A stretch of 64,000 nucleotides of DNA, from NCBI RefSeq assembly GCF_000003195.3, contig NC_012871.2:17800658-17864657 (forward strand), in the 5' to 3' direction. The position numbers and the translations under genes were made by a program. The notes beneath the pieces were generated by a model. It was not told the DNA's origin. It was given only the letters and a program-made list of their open reading frames with translations, and did not search any database. This DNA comes from Sorghum bicolor. Taxonomy: Eukaryota > Streptophyta > Magnoliopsida > Poales > Poaceae. This document shows, one piece after another, positions 17,890-27,160 of the stretch (position 1 is its first letter; every line of letters starts with the position of its first letter).

Positions 17890-20836
17890 TGTCACACCCA
17901 AATTTAAGGATAAATTTGAGTACAATAATCTCATGTGCGCCCCAGGAATAGTCACGCACACAAGTCGACAAATTACAAATGTATCATCACAAGTGTCTTA
18001 CATAATGTTATTACAACACAAATATATCAAAGTCTGCGACAAACGGAAAATATAACTCATAACTAGCTATGATATGATAGCTCCAACACAGAGACGACCG
18101 ACTGGGGGATCGCCAACCTAGAAGTCCTCCGGGAATTCCTCGTAGAAGCTTTCATCTGTTATCCATCCGGGATTTTGTCCAAAAAGAAGTATAAAGACAA
18201 GCGTGAGTACATCTCGTACTCCGCAAGCATAACATAGGATTTTATGCGGCTCAAAAGGGTCAGACACTGGCTACTGCAGTTAGCATTTTAATTGGTCAAG
18301 GTTTTAATCCTATTTAATCATAAGTTATGCTTAAACTCCCGATTAACCCAAATGAGTACATGATAATAACACCGTTAACCTTCACGGCTAACACCATCAC
18401 CATCACGGTTAAACCACATTAATCATCACGATCAATGCGTCAGATTTTCGTAAGTCATTTCCCCATAACCATCCACACCCAACTATTCCGTAAGGGTCCA
18501 AGGCCGCTCTTGTCCGAGAGCACGGCTAGTATACCAGTTTGATCAAACTCTACGCAGAGGTGTGCACTTTTCCCGTAAGTCGTGTTACCCATATGCCCGG
18601 GGTTTGCAAGAGCCACTAACACTGCCAAGGTGAGCGGGCAAGGAACACTATGAAGCCTTCCATAGGCCACGTCTAACCAGTTAGGGCCGCGAGGTTTCCT
18701 CGGTAGGTAGATATAGAGAACCCCCTTTACTATTGCACATTTCCATCATGGCTATACACATAGGAACAGAAGCAGTTCTATACCCAAAGTGGCAAGCCCC
18801 TCTTGCGCCCTTTCGGGTAACCTCTAACCAGCTAGATGAGATCCTATTGCTGAGCTAAAGTTAGAGCCATATAACCATCACGGTTGCACTGTAAGTCCCG
18901 GATAGTCGCTTACAGAGAAGTCCTTACGGAGGGTCTAGGTCAACCTGACCGAAGTCAATTGCACCATAGCCCTTTTCCCATCATTTGTCATCGTATTCAT
19001 TAAAGTCAGAGTAATAGTAAAGTCTCAATAAATTTAGAGCACTAGCAAAACTAACCATATGCAATCTACCCTTAGGTGTCATAAATTTATAGTCAGGTAG
19101 CTAGGATGTCCTTAGGGTTATCAAAATTAGACACATGCAGATGCGTAATTAATTAAGTGAATAGGTGTACAAGGGAAACCCATGTTATACTTGCCTTCGG
19201 TGAAGAGGAATTGCTGCTGGTCCTGCTGCTCCTCGGAGTAAAAGGGATCACCCACGGACACGTCACCGTCTGCGCTCGATCGGTACCACACAACAACATG
19301 CATTCCAAGTTCAATCATACAAGCAAACAATCCTTTAGTTAGAACAGTACACCAACAGATCAAAAATGAAATAAAGTATTTAAAAACAGAACCTACGTTA
19401 CGCTACGATCACATAGATACGAAGATCACGAAAATCGGAGCTAAAATGAATATTTTAACCTATAGGCATTTAATTAATTAAACCTAACCCTGAAAATAAA
19501 AAGTGACAAACTACAGAAATAGTAGTACTATCATGTAGAAAATTTAATTACGAACGTAACGCAATTTGAACGGGTCAATTCGGAGCTATAACGAATATTT
19601 TATGGCCAAAACAATTTCAGTGGCAATTCTGTAATTTCCTGAAAGCGTATTTTGACCTAACTGACAGATAATACGCTTTCTAAAAGACAAAGCGTAATTT
19701 ACGAAATACGCTATGGACTGCGGGCACAAAAACTAAATTCCAGGGGGACTCTTTAGCAAAACCGACCCGCGAAGGGGTACGGGGTGCCCTAGACCGTTGA
19801 TCCCCCGATGAACGGCCAGGATTAGAAGGGGGAAGGGGAGAGAGGAAGGGCTCGCCGGCCGGCCGGCCGGAGCAAGGCCTCCGCGGCGGCGCCAAGGCCG
19901 GGAGATCACCGGAGAAGGAGAAAACGTCCTTCGGTGGACGAAACTTCGATCCAAGAGCACGGGAGGCAAGAGGAGCTCACCGCGAACCCGAAGACGCCGA
20001 GAACAAGGACTAGGACGGCTCGACGGTGGCTGACCATGCGAAACGGCGGCGAGGATGCTCCTGTGAACACACGGCGGCAGTTAGAGAGAGAACCGAGGCG
20101 GGAAAAATAAGAAGAAGAATCCAGGCGACTTCGCGGGACCAAAACGGAGCTCGGCAAGGGGATTACGGGGAAGAAAACTTGGCCAATCGAATCTTCCACC
20201 GCGGCGGCGAACTCGGCGGCGCTCGGTGCTCCCAGGCGAGACGGTGAGCGGGGAAAAGAATGGGGCGCGGGGTGCGGTTCAAGCTCGAGCACGGGCGCTA
20301 TCCTTTTCAAGCCGAACGCGGGGGAAGAGGGGGAGATCGTGGGCGCGGGGGGCGGCTTTCGGCTTGGGCGGTTTAGCAGAGAGAGGGAAATTTGGGGGCG
20401 GACGGTTGGGGAAGGAGATGCTGACAGGCGGGCCCGGCCTGTCAGCGGGGGAGAAGAGAGGGGAAGGGGGAGCCGGCCAGCGACTGGCTGGGCCGCGGCC
20501 GAGGAAGGGGGCTTGGGGGGAGGGGGGTTCTGGGCCAAGGCCGAAAGGAGGAAGGGGGGGAAAGGATTCCATTTCTCTTTTTTTTAAAAAAAAAACATAT
20601 TTTCGAAATGCATTTCTTTTTCTTCAAATATTTTCTTACGTAAGATATTTTGGTTTTAAAACAATCATCACATAAAAGAAATGCACCAGCATGTATGCAA
20701 CAAAAATATTTCTCTAAGCTTATATTAAATTTTAATTCCCCAAATTTATTTATTTTTCTATATTGAAAATGCTCACAAAATAATTCATTAAATTCAATTC
20801 ATCTATTTTAAATAAATAAAATTTTTGGGTGTTACA
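17890..20836 (-). repeat. Tekay 3' LTR (2947 bp)
   Basis: On the plus strand it runs from TGTCACACCC to GGGTGTTACA. It is almost identical to 27161-30117. It has a very GC-rich part (19690-20560) with runs of GGCCGG and AT-rich ends. The patch near 19455-19480 differs in kind from the other LTR. Confidence 0.9.
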
Positions 20837-20850
20837 ATTCTACCCCCTTA
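20837..20850 (-). other. Tekay polypurine tract
   Basis: TAAGGGGGTAGAAT on the minus strand directly abuts the LTR start TGTAACACCC. Confidence 0.7.
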
Positions 20851-20883
20851 AAAATAATCTCGTCCTCGAGATTGAGACGGTGC

Positions 20884-21837
20884 TTACTCAAAGAGATACG
20901 GATAAGATTGTCTCAGCTCATCTTCTCTTTCCCAAGTGGCTTCTTCTTCTTTATATCGGTGCCACTGCACTTTGCACATCTTTATAACCCGAGTCCTCTT
21001 GATCGGATATTCCTCATAAGTCAGATCCCCTTCGACAGCGAGCTCTTCCAACAGAATTTGTTCCTCAGGCACTCGCAAACATTTCTTCAATTGCGACACA
21101 TGGAATACATCGTGAATACCCGACATACTCGCAGGCAACTCTAACTGATAGGCCACTTCTCCACGTCTCCTAAGAATTCTGAACGATCCAACGTACCTTG
21201 GTGCCAATTTACCCTTCATATTAAACCTCCTGACACTTCTCATAGGTGACACCTTCAAGTACACATAGTCGCCTATCTCGAATGCCAAATCTCTTCTTCT
21301 AGTATCAGCATAACTCTTTTGCTGAGATTGGGCTACTCTCAAGTTGTCCCATATTTTCCGCACTTGTTCCTCTGCATCTCTAAGAACATCAGGTCCAAAT
21401 ACTTGACTCTCACCAGTTTGATTCCAAAACAAAGGTGTTCTACATTTTCGTCCATATAATGCTTCAAACGGTGCCATATTGAGACTTTTCTGGTAACTAT
21501 TATTATATGAAAATTCAGCATATGGCAAACTAGTGTCCCAACTGGTACCATACTGTAACGCACATGCTCTCAACATGTCTTCTAGAATCTGATTTACTCT
21601 TTCAGTCTGCCCATCGGTTTGGGGATGATACGCGGAACTAAAGTTCAACTTTGTTCCCAACGATTCATGTACTTTGTGCCAAAATTGTGATGTGAACTGT
21701 GTACCCCGATCAGATACGATCTTCTTCGGAACTCCGTGCAGACTCAGGATTCTATGCATATACAATTTTGCCAACTTTGCACCATCATAGTTGGTCTTAA
21801 CAGGCAAAAAGTGAGCAACTTTAGTGAGTCGATCCAC
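20884..21837 (-). pseudogene. pol: Tekay integrase core and chromodomain
   Basis: This 317-residue frame carries the integrase core with the second catalytic Asp in SDRGTQFTSQFW and the Glu in GQTERVNQILE. The first Asp (GIDFITGLP) lies in the upstream frame. A GPY/F-like region follows (KGKLAPRYVGSFRILRR), then a C-terminal chromodomain from about residue 255, with RVIKMCKVQWHRYKEEEATW and EREDELRQSYPYLF. Chromodomains of this type target insertion to heterochromatin. The frame is separated from the upstream integrase half by a short insertion near 21838-21845, consistent with 4 extra bases in ATTAATAGTGG. Pol is therefore not continuous. Confidence 0.9.
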
Positions 21838-22684
21838 TATTAATTACCCAAATCGAATCATACCCACGCTGAGTGCGGGGCAACCCTGTGATGAAATCGA
21901 TACCTACTTCTTCCCATTTCCATTTGGGCACTTGCATTGGTTGCAACAACCCTGCAGGTCTTTGGTGCTCGGCTTTCACCCTCTGACAAGTATCACATAT
22001 GGCTACATACTCCGCTACATCTCTCTTTAATCCATACCACCAATATTTTTCTTTAAGATCTAGATACATCTTGGTGCTTCCGGGGTGAATTGAATATGCA
22101 GAGTCATGTGCTTCATGTAGGATTGCATCTCGGATGGATTTCACTTCGGGCACACATATTCTCTTCCCAAACCATAGTGTACCATTTTCATCCAACCTGA
22201 AACCTGGTGCTTTTCCAAGCACTACATTCTCTGAAATTTCTTTTAATTTCTCATCCTCCAACTGACCTTTGCGAATTTCTTGCTCTAGGGTGGGCTCTAA
22301 CTCCAATTCAACAGTGTTGTTCACTAAACCCAGATTGAGATGCTCAATTTCAGCTAGCAACTCTGTGGGTAAGAAGGGCAAATGCAGCCCATTGGCATAA
22401 CTCTTTCGACTAAGTGCATCGGCAACAACGTTTGCCTTCCCGGGATGGTAATGCACTTCCAGGTCATAATCCTTTATTAGTTCTAGCCAGCGGCATTGCC
22501 TTAGGTTTAGATCCGACTGTGTGAAAATATACTTTAAACTTTTATGATCCGTATAAATATCACACTGGTGTCCAATTAAATAATGCCTCCAAATCTTTAG
22601 AGCATGAACCACGACAGCTAGCTCCAGATCATGAGTACGATAGTTCAGCTCATGCTTTCTCAACTGCCTGGATGCATAGGCCAC
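21821..22684 (-). pseudogene. pol: Tekay RNase H and integrase N-terminus
   Basis: The start is the RNase H block [20 protein letters not shown], with [14 protein letters not shown] and the linker [13 protein letters not shown]. The integrase zinc finger follows ([18 protein letters not shown] ... [12 protein letters not shown]), then the first integrase Asp in [12 protein letters not shown]. It is cut off upstream by a TAA at 22697-22699, which stands where the family has Gln, and downstream by a frameshift. Together with 20884-21837 it would form a full chromovirus Pol C-terminus. Confidence 0.9.
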
Positions 22685-22696
22685 TACCCTTCCTTC

Positions 22697-23944
22697 TTAC
22701 ATAAGCACACATCCAACGCCTAGGCGAGATGCATCGCAATAAATAGAGAAGGTTTTACTCAGATCCGGTAAGGTCAACACTGGGGCTGTGGTCAACCTTT
22801 TCTTTAGCTCCTCAAAATTTTCTTGGCACTTATCTGACCAAGTAAATTTGGCACTCTTCTCTAGTAGGGATGTCATGGGCTTTGCTAACTTAGAGAAGCC
22901 TTCAATAAATCTCCTATAATAACCAGCTAGTCCCAAAAAGGTACGGATCTCACTAGCATTGGTTGGAGGCTTCCAATTTAGCACATCTTGCACTTTGCTG
23001 GGGTCTACGGCTATTCCACCGTTGGAGACCACATGTCCCAAAAATGAGACCTCATCCAACCAAAATTCACACTTGCTTTTCTTGGCATACAATTTATTCT
23101 CTCTAAGCTTTTGCAAGACCAGTCTCAAATGTTCAGTATGTTCTTCTTTTGTTTTGGAAAAGATTAATATATCATCAATGAATACTACCACGAACTTATC
23201 CAAATACTCCATGAACACCTTGTTCATCATATATATGAAGTATGCAGGTGCATTGGTCAGCCCAAATGACATGACTGTATACTCATACAAACCATACCTT
23301 ATGGTAAAAGCTGTCTTAGGTATGTCAGTTGCATGGATTTTCAACTGGTGGTAGCCAGATCGGAGGTCAACTTTGGAGAACACACATGCTCCTTTTAGTT
23401 GGTCAAATAAGTCATCTATTCTAGGTAGTGGGTACTTGTTTTTAATAGTGACTTCATTTAATGACCGATAATCCACACACATCCTCCTAGTGCCATCTTT
23501 CTTATGAACAAAGATTACCGGTGCACCCCATGGTGAAGAACTAGGACGAATAAACCCTTTTTCTTGCAATTCCTTAAGCTGTTTCTTAAGTTTCTCTAAT
23601 TTATTTACCCCCATTCTATATGGTCTTTTTGCTATGGGTGTAGTTCCAGGTAAAAGCTCAATAAGAAATTCAATGTCTCGGTCTGGTGGCATACCTAGCA
23701 ACTCGTCCGGGCACACATCTGGGAATTTGTCCACCACCTGGTCTTCTTGATTACCACCACCCAACTGATTCACTGTAGCAGTCGGCTGAGGCTGCACTAC
23801 CACATCCACACTTATTCTATGCCCACCTGGTGATGTCACCACCACAGACTTCTCCTGACACTGAATTACTACCCCATGCTGCTTCATCCAATCCATTCCA
23901 AGTATGAGGTCAATTCCCAAGGTTCTTAGCACAATAGGTTTCAC
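22697..23944 (-). pseudogene. pol: Tekay reverse transcriptase
   Basis: The frame begins at a non-ATG codon inside the protease-RT linker ([16 protein letters not shown]). RT motifs are [41 protein letters not shown] and the catalytic FIDD in [12 protein letters not shown]. The RNase H starts at [16 protein letters not shown] and stops at the TAA 22697-22699. The RT itself has no internal stop. Upstream, a frameshift near 23985-23995 breaks the link to protease. Confidence 0.9.
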
Positions 23945-23961
23945 CTTGAAATCTACCGCCC

Positions 23962-24378
23962 TTAAGGATATACTAGTGGAGGGCTCCAGTAATTAGCTGG
24001 CATGTTACCTCCCGGTGAATTTACTAGCATATAATTTTTTAGTGCACAAAGTGGGATGCTATGCACTCTAACAAATTCTTGGGAGATAAAAGAATGTGAA
24101 GCACCAGAATCGAACAGTACTGTAGCGGGGATGAAGTTGATGTTGAACGTACCCATCATAACCTCAGGTGCTTCCTGGGCTGTGTCAGTGGACACATGGT
24201 TCACTCTTCCAGAGAACGGAGGTCGAGCAGGCCTCTGATTGCTGTTCTGGTTTTGCTGAGCTGGTGGATTCTGCTTCTTGGGGCACTGGAATGCATAGTG
24301 TCCCACCTCTCCGCAGCGGTAACAGGCATTGGGATTGCCGCTGGGTGCTGCACTCTTGCCAGGAGCATTGTTGGGCAC
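23962..24378 (-). pseudogene. gag-pro: Tekay gag C-terminus (zinc knuckle) and protease
   Basis: The nucleocapsid knuckle CYRCGEVGHYAFQC is a standard CX2CX4HX4C RNA-binding finger. About 60 residues later comes the aspartic protease motif ATVLFDSGASHSFIS, with FVRVHSIPL after it. The frame closes at 23962 because of a shift; the next frame continues the protease flap and linker. The upstream TAG at 24445-24447 separates this piece from the rest of gag. Confidence 0.85.
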
Positions 24379-24498
24379 TCCCTGGCGTGGTGCTTGGTTG
24401 CTGACCTGTTGCTGGAGGCGTTGCTGACTCTGATTGCCATACTGCTACTGGGGACGTTGTTGGTTTTGGTGGCTGTGCTGCTGGTGGTACTGGGGACA

Positions 24499-24834
24499 CT
24501 ATGGAAACTGACCACGGTTCCACTGATTCGGCGGTCCTTGACTGCGCTGAGGGAATCCCTGCTGAGGGTACGCACGTGGGCGAGTGTTGCTGCCCGACGG
24601 CTGCCCCTGGAGCTTCCTTTTCTTTGCGTCCATCTCCTTGCGCTTGTTGTCGATGACAATAGCGCGGTTCACCAATTCTAGGAAACAAGGGTAGGTGTTG
24701 CTCATCAGCTGCAGCTGCAGTCCATCATACAAACCCTTCAGGAAGAGACGCTGCTTGTCAGAGTCCCTGGCCACCTCATATGGAGCATATTGTGACAGTT
24801 GTGCAAACTTGTCACGATACTCGCTGACTGACAT
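24499..24834 (-). pseudogene. gag: Tekay gag, middle piece
   Basis: MSVSEYRDKFAQLSQYAPYE to LYDGLQLQLMSNTYPCFLEL is the second half of the Gag capsid fold, then a basic Gln-rich linker (KEMDAKKRKLQGQPSG). It lies in the same reading frame as the pieces on both sides and is bounded by TAG codons at 24844-24846 and 24499-24501, both in positions where Gln (CAG) is expected. Confidence 0.8.
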
Positions 24835-24843
24835 CGATCCCTG

Positions 24844-25416
24844 CTAGAGAGACCGGAACTCTTCTGCTTTCAGTTCTATTAGGCCCTCTGGAATATGATG
24901 GGACCTGAACCCTTCAGTAAACTCCTTCCAGGTGACTGGCGGAGCATTGTTCGGGCGTCCATATTGATAGGACTCCCACCACTCCTGTGCAGATCCTTGC
25001 AGCTGACCTGATGTGTACAACACTTTCTCCAGGTCGCTGCATTGGGCTATGTTCAGTTGCTTCTCGACTGCTTTTAACCAGTCGTCTGCCTCCAGTGGAT
25101 CAGAGGCATGGGTGAACACCGGGGGACGTCCTTTCAAGAACTCCCCACGCTTGTCACGGACTTGAACCGGCGGTGGTGCTGCTATCGGCTCATTGTTCAT
25201 ACGGTTCATCATGGCTTGCATCAGATTAGCTTGCATACCCATGAGTTGCTCAATAGTCATCGGCGGCGGTGGTGGTGGTGGATTCTCAGGTACACCACGT
25301 CCACGGCCACGACCACGGCCACGGCCACGTCCATGACCAGCGACTGCTCCTTCGGCGTCCATCTGCTTCCAACAAAGATTCACGGCTTTTAGTGATCCTC
25401 CAAAATAATTATTCAT
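24844..25416 (-). pseudogene. gag: Tekay gag N-terminus with Arg-Gly repeat
   Basis: The probable start is MDAEGAVAGHGRGRGRGRG, preceded by an open in-frame leader. The RG repeat is encoded by a CCACGGCCACG-type tandem repeat at about 25300-25335. A Pro run (PPPPPPPMTIEQLMGM) and the capsid start (FTHASDPLEADDWLKAVEKQ, with AQEWWESYQ) follow. It ends at the TAG 24844-24846. Gag packages RNA in the cytoplasm. Confidence 0.85.
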
Positions 25417-26042
25417 CGCTTATAATGAATAAAAACAAGACTAGCAGTTTTCTGGACAAGTTTCAAACTCAGCAGGTCAGTAATCCATGCTTATCTCAGA
25501 ATCTAGAGATCCAATAGGAACATGGTATACATCGTTGGAAAGGTTAAGAAATTCTCTACAAACTTTATTTAGACCACATTTACTGATTCCAAAAGTAGCA
25601 TAGTCAAAATTGTGGTTTATCAGGTTCTGCTCTGGTTCTCAGTCTGCGCAGGTACAGCAGATTAAAATGAACATATCTCATAGACCCGAACAGATAATGA
25701 GGTGATTCCAGTTGGAGATGAAAGATATGCCAGTCTAGTTTTCATCATAAAACGTTCGTAATTTTTGACTGAACCAATAATGAGATACAGAATAAACATC
25801 ACGGACTGCTCCAGAATCAGCATGTCTGAGACAACGATAAAGTAACCCAACCTCACATTAATCAACTTTTACTTCTAAAATTAAACTTTAGAAACATGCG
25901 GACAGGCCCACATGTTTCCACAATCAAACAAAACTCCAAATCATAATTGTTCATCATCACAAACAGCAACACACTAAAAGTTCACATGCCACACATAAAT
26001 AAACCACTCGTGCTAACGTCTAACTAGAAGGTACTAGGACAT
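25417..26042 (-). other. Tekay leader between orf0 and gag
   Basis: No coding frame of note. It is an AT-rich untranslated spacer between the two sense frames. Confidence 0.6.
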
Positions 26043-26966
26043 CTAGGGAGCTCTATCCTGCAGAACGAACTTGCGGGGCTTCTTCTTATAGATGGGTGGC
26101 TGTCCAAGCTGACCACGCAGCTCATCCACCTGGTGCTGGAGGCGCTTCCCCGCCTGCTGTGCAACACGTAGCTTCTGCCTCAGTGCCACATTCATCTCCT
26201 GAATGGCACTAACGTGTCTCACAGTCGTATCCAGAGTAGGTTCACCGGCAGGAGGTGCCAGAACATGCCATGTCCTGCCATCTGGGTCGTTGCGGGGAAG
26301 GAACCGGTACCTATCCTTCTGCATGGCCTCAAATCGGCGGCCATGGTAGTGAAAGTACGCAGCTTGGGCTGCATCCTCCAAGCTCTCGTAGGCGGAAGCA
26401 CGCCTAACCCTGCTCTCATGGATGGACTCCACCTTATCTGAGTTGTCGACGTTGTTCCGAGCTGTGATGATCACCTCGGCCTTCCAGTAGGTGTTCTCCA
26501 ACGGGTGCTTATGCTCCGAACAAAGGTAGCGGACGGTGGCAGCAAACTCCGGGTAGTAGCTCGCCAGCACACCCGTGAGTAGAGTGTGGTAGGGAGCGTC
26601 CTCGTCAGCCTCCATGAACTTGTTCCTGGAGGTCCTTCCTATCTCCGGAACAACCTGTGGGTGCTGTGGCGTCGGTGCTGAACCCGTCGACGCGTGGGGT
26701 GCAGGCGCAGGTGATGCAGGTGGAACTGGAGCGGCGGCCTGCGGGATCGGTACCGCCACCGGTGTAGGAGCTGAAGGCGTAGGCGTAGGAGACCCCGTGT
26801 CCATAGGCTCCTCCTCCTCGCCGCCACCAGAGGCGACGACCTCGGGCTCAGGTACAGGTGCTGGTGCTGGTACAGGTGTGGGTACTGGTGCTGGTGCTGG
26901 TGCAACTGGCGGAGCATGGGCGGCGATGAAGAGGGCACGGTACGTGGCTGCGCTGGGACGAGGCAT
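26043..26966 (-). CDS. Tekay orf0: intact extra frame before gag (307 aa)
   Basis: An uninterrupted frame lies between the 5' LTR and gag, in the sense direction. Residues 1-110 are a Pro/Ala-rich low-complexity region with an acidic insert (GGGEEEEPMDTGSPTPTPSA). Residues 115-260 form a compact domain with NKFMEADEDAPYHTLLTGVL, YYPEFAATVRYLCSEHKHPL and WKAEVIITARN. The end is a coiled-coil-like stretch (ALRQKLRVAQQAGKRLQHQV) and a basic tail. I recall that rice RIRE3/RIRE8-type elements of this lineage have an upstream orf0, but I have not checked identity. It is intact while gag and pol are broken. Function unknown. Confidence 0.7.
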   Translation of the reverse strand: MPRPSAATYRALFIAAHAPPVAPAPAPVPTPVPAPAPVPEPEVVASGGGEEEEPMDTGSPTPTPSAPTPVAVPIPQAAAPVPPASPAPAPHASTGSAPTPQHPQVVPEIGRTSRNKFMEADEDAPYHTLLTGVLASYYPEFAATVRYLCSEHKHPLENTYWKAEVIITARNNVDNSDKVESIHESRVRRASAYESLEDAAQAAYFHYHGRRFEAMQKDRYRFLPRNDPDGRTWHVLAPPAGEPTLDTTVRHVSAIQEMNVALRQKLRVAQQAGKRLQHQVDELRGQLGQPPIYKKKPRKFVLQDRAP

Positions 26967-27146
26967 CTAAAAATTGTATTTTAAGAATTATAATCAATAT
27001 ATTTACATAAATAGAACAGTAGGTAAGAATATATAATTTTAATAAAATAACAAGATAGTAAAGTAAGCAGTGAAATAAATAAAACGAAAATAAAAACCCT
27101 AAAATCGACTGTTTCTACCTAGGTTTGTGTCCTACAGTCAGTCTTG

Positions 27147-27158
27147 CTTTGATACCAA
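27147..27158 (-). other. Tekay primer binding site
   Basis: TGGTATCAAAGC on the minus strand, just inside the 5' LTR, differs by one base from the complement of plant initiator Met tRNA (TGGTATCAGAGC). Confidence 0.75.
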
Positions 27159-27160
27159 TT

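Noticed and set aside
25290..25340. CCACGGCCACG tandem repeat as a regulatory array
   Set aside because: It encodes the Arg-Gly repeat of gag on the minus strand.
26614..26970. Gly/Ala-rich plus-strand frame
   Set aside because: Mirror of the Pro/Ala-rich start of orf0.
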